Below, in pieces: positions 45,246-64,000 of a stretch of 64,000 nt of DNA (position 1 is the stretch's first letter; each line of letters starts with the position of its first letter). The translations under genes and the position numbers were made by a program. The notes below the pieces were generated by a model, which saw only the letters and a program-made list of their open reading frames with translations, was not told the DNA's origin and did no database searches. Source of the stretch: Lampris incognitus (lineage: Eukaryota > Chordata > Actinopteri > Lampriformes > Lampridae); contig NC_079212.1 of NCBI RefSeq assembly GCF_029633865.1, forward strand, positions 87,470,986 through 87,534,985. The letters run 5' to 3'.

Positions 45246-46224
45246 GTGCCAGAACGCTCACCACACATCAGCTTGGGGTGGAGAGGGAGGAATCATTGAG
45301 CCAATTACATGGGGGATGATTAGGTGGCCAGGTGGAGAGAGCCAGGTTGCGAATTCTTCCAGGACAACAAGGAGCCCGCACTCTTTGTGATGAGTGCCAT
45401 GGGATCGTTAATGAACACAGTGAGTCAGGACCTCGATTCTTCGACCTCTTCTTCGATTATGTCACACGACACGGGGTAAAAACGCCCGTTCGTCGCCCCC
45501 GATGTTCATAATCGGGCCCGACGCTGTAAAGTTGCCAGCAATGACAAAATCTTGTCAAAATCGGGCTGAAATCGCGTAGGCTGATCCCAGCATTAGAGTC
45601 CTTGAACAACTCATGCTTGCGGAGCAAAGTATGAGTTGGGCCAGTATTACTCTGCTCCAGCTGGGAGCATTTCCACCTGAGCAAAACTGGCATTAGATAG
45701 TCATACAGGTACTTAAAACACCTGAGACAACCCCGATCCCTGCTGAAAGAAGCGTTCTCAAAGTTATAACTTGCCAATGTGGAAAAAAATGGTACGGGGC
45801 ATTTTATTTGGCGGATCATGAATCCAACAGTCCTACATAATACTATATTAAGTTACCTGGTACACTTGGTTCTAGTATAAATAAAAAGGGGAGGGGAGGA
45901 GCCAAACATACAAATGAATAAATAATCAACCTTAATATCACGGCTCATGCATGATGCCAATATTTGAATGCCACATACAAAGACCACACGCGCTGTTTAT
46001 CAAACAAATCTATATGGTGTTGAAAAGGAAGTGGGCAAAGCAACTGAAATTCCCACCTCACATGAAACTTCCCTTTTTTACCTCAACTGCAAAAAAAAAC
46101 AAAGCGGTTCTGAGTTGTACCTGTATCCAAAATAACCCCTGCTAAACAAAACCAGAGGTGCTGTGTGGAAGAAGAGATGTATTAAAACTGAGTTAATCTA
46201 TTCTAATGTATTCTCATTCACAGA
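45246..46224. other. Upstream region of gpr84
   Basis: It probably holds the gpr84 promoter and a non-coding 5' exon, because TTCACAG just before the ATG looks like an acceptor. No TATA box or start site could be fixed. A 120-codon frame on the - strand (45457-45819) has no recognisable domain. Confidence 0.4.
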
Positions 46225-47490
46225 ATGAATGTTACGGAGGATCCGAGAAACGACTCCTTCTCCTGCTATCACCCTTCAGTGGTAAACTACCGCTATTTTG
46301 GCGTGTTGTGGGGGTGCGTTGTGACCACTGTCGGTACAGTGGGCAACCTGATGACCATTCTGGCCTTTGCGCTTGATTCGCGCCTGAGGACTCGCTTCAA
46401 CCTGCTCATCATCAACCTGGCTCTGACTGATCTTCTATACTGCACCGTGCTGCAGCCCATCTCGGTAGATTCCTACCTCCACCTCCGCTGGCGTGGAGGC
46501 TCGCTCTGGTGCAATGCCTTTGGGCTGCTTCTCTTCCTCTCCAACTCCGTCTCAATTATCACCCTCTGCCTGATATCTGTGAGCCGATACCTCCTGGTGG
46601 AGAAAAGGAGGGTGTTTGATCGTGTCTTCTCAGTCCCTGGCCTAAGCCTCCTCCTGCCCTCCACCTGGGTATTGGGGCTAGCCAGCTTTGGCCCACTCTG
46701 GCCCGTCTTTGTGTTCGCCCCACAAGTGTGCACATGCAGCTTCCACCGGACAAGAGGACGCCCCTACACCACTATCCTGCTCTTCTTCTACTTCTTCATT
46801 GGCCTCGGCTGTGTCGGCTTCTTCTATCTCCTGATTTACAGACGGGTCCGAGTTGCTGCACAGGCTCTCACCCGATATAGGCTCAGCCGCCGCTCCTCCA
46901 GAAGGAAACCAGCTTCATCGACGCATGGGACTGAGGAGGACAGTGGCGTCGACAGTGGGTTGGCCAACACATGCAGCTGTGAAATGAGCAGCCAGGATGA
47001 ACTGGCCCCAAACAAGGCCATGGTGTCATGGGAGAAGTCCCCCGGGGAAACCCAGTCTTCCCGCTCGACCCTGAGCTCCACTCAGACGTCACAGCCCGCA
47101 GAGATCACGGCGTCTCCCCACGGCTCCAAGCAAGTGTCCCCCTCCCCTGGACCGGCTCCCGCCCCTGCAGTACCCTCTGCCTCCACCCACTCGGCCTCGG
47201 GGGACGACAGCGAGTTTAAACGCGTAACCCGGATGTGCTTCACCGTGTTCTTGTGCTTCGTGTTCTGCTTTGTCCCGTTCATGCTACTCAACATAGCTGA
47301 TAAGCATAACCGCGCCCCCCTGGTGCTGCACATGTTCTGTGCAAACCTCACTTGGCTCAACAGCTGCATCAACCCTCTGCTCTACGCCGTCATGAACCGG
47401 CAGTTTCGACAGGCCTACCGCATGCTGCTCAGTAGGGCTGCCGCGCCCTTTGCCTGCCTCTGGGCCTGGCCAACGGCTCCAGGCTCTTGA
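46225..47490 (+). CDS. gpr84: GPR84-like G-protein-coupled receptor
   Basis: A single uninterrupted frame of 421 residues encodes a class A GPCR of the plasma membrane. In mammals GPR84 is a Gi-coupled receptor for medium-chain fatty acids on myeloid cells. Visible features are NDS near the N terminus as a possible glycosylation site, TM1 with GTVGNLM (about residues 35-50), LALTDLLYC in TM2, a Cys before TM3 (about 96) and the CTCSF pair in loop 2. The end of TM3 reads SRYLL where most receptors have DRY; mammalian GPR84 also departs from DRY here. The third intracellular loop is long and Ser-rich (about 220-330). TM7 has NPLLYAVMN. RTRFNLLI, RGRPYTTIL and NRQFRQAYR match human GPR84 as recalled. 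The ATG follows directly on TTCACAG, a likely acceptor for a 5' UTR intron. It is about 25 residues longer than the human protein, mostly in loop 3. Confidence 0.95.
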   Translation: MNVTEDPRNDSFSCYHPSVVNYRYFGVLWGCVVTTVGTVGNLMTILAFALDSRLRTRFNLLIINLALTDLLYCTVLQPISVDSYLHLRWRGGSLWCNAFGLLLFLSNSVSIITLCLISVSRYLLVEKRRVFDRVFSVPGLSLLLPSTWVLGLASFGPLWPVFVFAPQVCTCSFHRTRGRPYTTILLFFYFFIGLGCVGFFYLLIYRRVRVAAQALTRYRLSRRSSRRKPASSTHGTEEDSGVDSGLANTCSCEMSSQDELAPNKAMVSWEKSPGETQSSRSTLSSTQTSQPAEITASPHGSKQVSPSPGPAPAPAVPSASTHSASGDDSEFKRVTRMCFTVFLCFVFCFVPFMLLNIADKHNRAPLVLHMFCANLTWLNSCINPLLYAVMNRQFRQAYRMLLSRAAAPFACLWAWPTAPGS

Positions 47491-47767
47491 GTTGCCCGTC
47501 ACATGATTACGGGACATAAACGAGATGAACTGGTCATGATAAAAAAAGCTTTTGCTGACGTTCTCATGAAACGAAGAAGCACGTAATGTTGATATGTTGA
47601 TACAACGCACAGACTGGGACCCCTGCTAGCTTCGGCTGCCCTTTTACTTGCCCTGAGGTGCGATGTGCATCTCACCATATTGATATTGGCTTTTACCATC
47701 ACATTGTTTCCCTATTTTTATCATGTTTGCTCAGTTTGTGTTAAACATCTTGATCGTTTTTACCAAT

Positions 47768-48137
47768 GACCCTGTTTACACTTGGTTCTAAAATGCGTTT
47801 TGAGCGATGGGATCACAAGTGGACAGCGAGGCACATCGCCGTTTACACCTGTGTCTATCAGGCATCTCCGAACGCGTCCTGCTGACCACCTGTGATCAGA
47901 TTTCATTACTCCGAAGAAGATTTCCTGTTACGTCCTTGTCGAGGACACATCAGGACGCATTAGCGTTTACACTACAAAAGACATGTGGTCAAATGCGTCC
48001 CAGACCACCTCGGCAAGTGGTTTGAGGAACTGGTTCACTAAAAGTTTTGGTGGTCGTTTGCACTTGTATTTAGCGCTGTCCACTTGTGATCCGATCGCCA
48101 AAAAAAACGCCTTTTAAAACCAAGTGTAAACGGGGTC
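47768..48137. mobile_element. MITE with Harbinger-like termini
   Basis: 370 bp. The inverted ends GACCCTGTTTACACTTGG and GACCCCGTTTACACTTGG continue into TTTTAAAA(T/G)GCGTTTT. The flanks repeat AAT (3 bp). The 3-bp duplication and GTTTACAC termini recall PIF/Harbinger or ISL2EU elements. It lies 280 bp past the gpr84 stop, so it may be within the 3' UTR. Confidence 0.75.
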
Positions 48138-49147
48138 AATGTGTTATTCTGCTTTTCTCTCACTGTTCCGTTTATACTTTTGTACTTATACTTTCACATT
48201 TTTATACTTACTTTTTTATACTTGTATACTTCCTTTTAACATGAGCTGGGGCACAGCAAGTAAGAATTTCATTGTACTATGTACTTGTACCCATACGGAT
48301 GACAAATAAAATCTGAGAGGTGATGAACACAACAGCTGAATTATTTCAGGGGGGAAGACACATGCAGAATGTCCACATCATGATCTGCAGTAACGCATGG
48401 GAAAGCCCAGCGTTACAACACGATGTCATGTGGGTTATTCCTGCTGCACCTATTTCAGTAACAAGGGAAGTTGCAAAATCCTCAGGCTCGCCAGGCTGCA
48501 ACCTGCCTCCAGAGTTTTGACGACTAGATGTCATGTCAGGTGTGTGTCTGTGTGCGCACAATGGGGGGTGTTGGTGTTGTAACAAGGTATCTTAGATAAA
48601 GAGAAGACGGGCTTACTTGCTGCTCTCCAAGGGAACAAAAAAAAAACTCATCTACTGCAATCACAAAAAGGTTAAAGGTCACCAGGGCTGGACATTTTAA
48701 ACATTACCACTTCATTAATTAAGCAAGTACCATTGTTTTATTAGTAAACAAACACCCCACCCCTCCAATTACTCAACTTATTCAATCTTTCAACTTTATT
48801 TCCAGTAAGACAGTCTTAGCTTTCATTTTCTAACAGGATGGGGAAGTAAAGGGAAAGTGCCGCAGAAACGAGGAAGTACAATGTTTAAGGTGCATTTGCC
48901 ACAAGAGCCCTATAAGCTGTCTGACAGGCTACATGGCGGTTTCACAAACAGCTTCACAGTTCAGAGCAGACCTTCAGAACCTGTGCAGAACATGTGCAGT
49001 CACTGCAAACAGTCTTCAGCAACTGAGGTGAAGCCATACTCTAAGTCTTCCTGCCCACTAGAAAGGTACGTGATGAGCATCTCAAGAAATGCTTGAATGA
49101 AGTGATGATGAGACACACTATAAAAGGGTGTACAGGTGGTTCAGTGG
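48138..49147. other. Convergent intergenic region, nothing coding seen
   Basis: A tail-like sequence with AATAAAATCTGA near 48305 resembles the end of a retroelement (AAGAATTTCATTGTACTATG) and should not be taken as the gpr84 poly(A) site. Confidence 0.45.
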
Positions 49148-49790
49148 TCACACATATTTTCTTTTTTTCTTTTCCCCCCTTTTTCTCCCCAATTGCACTT
49201 GACCAATTACCCCGCTCTCCGAGCCGTCCCTGTCGCTGCTCCACCCCCTCTGCCGACCCGCGGAGGGCTGCAGACTACCAAATGCCTCCTCCCATACATG
49301 GGGAGACGCCAGCCGCTTCTTTTCACCTGACAGTGAGCAGTGTCACAAGGGCAATGTAGCGCATGGGAGGATCACACTATCCCCCCTAGTTCCCCCTCCC
49401 CCCCGAACAGGTGCCTCGACCGACCACAGAAGGCACTACTGCAGCGACCAGGACACAGACCCACATCCGGCTTCCCAACTGCAAACATGGCCAATTGTGT
49501 CTGTTGGGACGCCCGACCAATCAGCTGTACTAAATTGCCCGTAGGTATGAATGTGTGTGTATGTCGACCCTGTGTGATGGCCTGGCAGCCTGTCCAGGGT
49601 GTCTCCCCGCCTGCCGCCCAATGACTGCTGGGATAGGCTCCAGCATCCCTGCGACTGGAAGCAGGATAAGCGGCTCAGATAATGGATGGAATGCCCAACC
49701 ACGCCGGAGGTAACATGGGGATTCGAACCGGCGATCCCCGTGTTGGCAGGCAACGGAATAGACCGCTACGCTACCCGGACACCACACACA
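49148..49790 (-). mobile_element. SINE family A copy interrupted by a SINE B fragment
   Basis: The antisense SINE A body (49180-49516) and tRNA-like head (49694-49790) are separated by a + strand, 5'-truncated SINE B fragment (about 49519-49689). The outer flanks share CACACA(T)ATTTTCTT. The inner flanks CGCCCGACCA and TGCCCAACCA form an imperfect duplication of SINE A sequence. Confidence 0.88.
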
Positions 49791-49837
49791 TTTTCTTGGG
49801 AGGTGATCCATGAGAAGTGTCTGTTTATACTGTCCAT

Positions 49838-50157
49838 TTCCATCCATTATCCAAACCGCTTATCCTGCTCTGAGGGTCACGGGGATGCTGGAGCCTATCC
49901 CAGCAGTCATTGGGCAGCAGGCGGGGAGACACCCTGGACAGGCCACCAGGCCATCGCACAGGGCCCACACATTCACGCCTAGGGACAACTTAGTACAGCC
50001 GATTCACCTGAAACCTATGCAGACACGGGGAGAGCATGCAAACTCCACACAGAGGACGACGCGGGATGACCCCCAAGGTTGGACTACCCTGGGGTTTGAA
50101 CCCAGGATCTTTTTGCTGTGAGGCGACCGCGCTAACCACTGTGCCACCGTGCCGTCC
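49838..50157 (-). mobile_element. SINE family B copy, antisense
   Basis: The reverse complement runs from GGGACGGCACGGTGGCACAG near 50157 to the CATCCATT tail near 49838. The B box is kept (GGTTCAAACCC region at about 50094). Confidence 0.88.
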
Positions 50158-50577
50158 CGTTTATACTGTGTCTTTCAAAATGAGCAAGTTACACAGCAAA
50201 GCAAACTGCTCCCTGTCCTGACCAACACGAGAGACGACTAGAAAAGTAAAATACCAGGATGTGCAGCTGAGCCTACCCGTGTACAGCATGTGGTTTCAGA
50301 AGGAGCACAACAAACACAACTACCTGGTTACAAAAGACTGTTCTGGACTGTTCACTTTGTAACCAGAACCAGTGACTGTTAAACAAGCGTTTCTTAGCAG
50401 CAGAAGCAGATGGTTTAGTGTATCAGTTCCGGAAGCTCATAACACCCTGCTGAACGTCACGTGACATCCAAAGCATCACGTATCACTTCCTGTTCAGCAA
50501 CAAGAAAAGAAAAGACAATAGCTTCAGTTAGAGCCGCCGTGCAGGCTTCAACTGTGTGATGCGTATGTTGCAGTGGA

Positions 50578-51182
50578 AGTGGTTCTGGATAGAGATGTGG
50601 AAGCGGTTATGGACAGAGATGCGGAAGTGGTTATGGATAGAGATGTGGAAGTGGTTATGGATAGAGATGCAGAAGTGGTTCTGGACAGAGAGATGCGGAA
50701 GTGGATCTGGATAGAAATGTGGAAGTGGTTATAGATAGAAAGATGTGGAAGCGGTTCTGGACAGAGATGCGTAAGTGGTTATGGACAGAGATGCGGAATT
50801 GTTTCTGGACAGAGATGCGGTAGTGGTTATCGACAGAGATGCGGAAGTAGTTATGGACAGAGATGCGTAAGTGGTTATGGATAGAGATGCGGTAGTGGTT
50901 ATGGACAGAGATGCGGAAGTAGTTATGTACAGAGATGCGGAAGTGGTTATGGAAAGAGATGCGTAAGTGGTTATGGATAGAGATGCGGAAATGGTTATGG
51001 ATAGAGATGCGGAAATGGTTATGGATAGAGATGCGGTAGTGGTTATGGACAGAGATGCGGAAGTAGTTATGTACAGAGATGCGTAAGTGGTTATGGATAG
51101 AGATGCGGAAGTGGATCTGGACAGAGATGTGGAAGTGGTTATGGACAGAGAGATGCGGAAGTGGTTATGGATAGAGATGTCA
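50578..51182 (+). repeat. 24-bp minisatellite
   Basis: About 25 units of GATGCGGAAGTGGTTATGGA plus TAGA, alternating with GGACAGA types. It ends about 55 bp before the STAT stop codon, so it probably lies in the STAT 3' UTR or just beyond. Confidence 0.94.
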
Positions 51183-51235
51183 AGTTGGAATGATATGATT
51201 CAGACTAACATCATGCCCACTGCGATGGTGGCGGC

Positions 51236-64000
<12,765 letters not shown>

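Noticed and set aside
49148-49790. Single chimeric repeat family
   Set aside because: Both parts occur separately elsewhere in the window, and the flanks show a nested insertion instead.

Overview
The window is nuclear DNA of a ray-finned (teleost) fish. Three vertebrate genes can be read from it. ZNF385A-like (znf385a) lies on the + strand with seven coding exons from 3798 to 37475 and its first exon(s) missing or unrecognised. GPR84-like (gpr84) is an intronless + strand coding region at 46225-47490. A STAT gene, most like STAT2, lies on the - strand with twelve exons from 64000+ down to 51236; its 5' half is beyond the window. All exon phases add up and splice sites are canonical, so these three models are firm. 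ZNF385A, GPR84 and STAT2 all map to human 12q13 (recalled, not checked), which supports the names. gpr84 and the STAT gene are convergent.

Most of the rest is mobile and repetitive DNA. Region 1-3.8 kb: a tRNA-derived SINE with a perfect 13-bp target duplication, a 19-bp minisatellite and CT arrays. Region 4-9 kb (first znf385a intron seen here): a 21-bp minisatellite and a non-autonomous hAT-like element. Region 9.1-13.5 kb: a Ty3/gypsy LTR retrotransposon with intact gag but frame-broken pol. Region 14.7-19.2 kb: a second Ty3/gypsy element with one open gag-pol frame of 1275 residues and LTRs differing at only about 4 of 200 positions, so it is young and perhaps active.

Region 19.2-20.8 kb is the most unusual. 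It holds two very short LTR retroelements (365 and 403 bp). Each has two LTRs of 126-152 bp, a primer binding site matching tRNA-Leu(TAG), about 100 bp of non-coding interior and a 4-bp target duplication. Their LTRs carry tRNA-like sequence with A-box and B-box motifs. Two solo LTRs of a sister subfamily lie at 20131-20287 and 40981-41138. These look like TRIM elements with a Pol III-type promoter inside the LTR.

Region 21-37 kb: znf385a exons 2-7 with minisatellites, MITEs and SINEs in the introns. Region 37.5-46 kb: solo LTR, a 550-bp tandem duplication, two hAT-like MITEs and a perfect-looking 1.2-kb palindrome built from two inverted 5' halves of a Tc1 transposon. Region 47.5-64 kb: a Harbinger-like MITE, a SINE nested in another SINE, several minisatellites (including a 1.75-kb array that grew out of a motif in a transposon tail), and the STAT exons.

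The host genes do not form an operon or pathway. GPR84 (a myeloid fatty-acid receptor in mammals) and STAT2 (interferon signalling) are both innate-immune genes by family knowledge, but their adjacency is inherited synteny rather than proven co-regulation.
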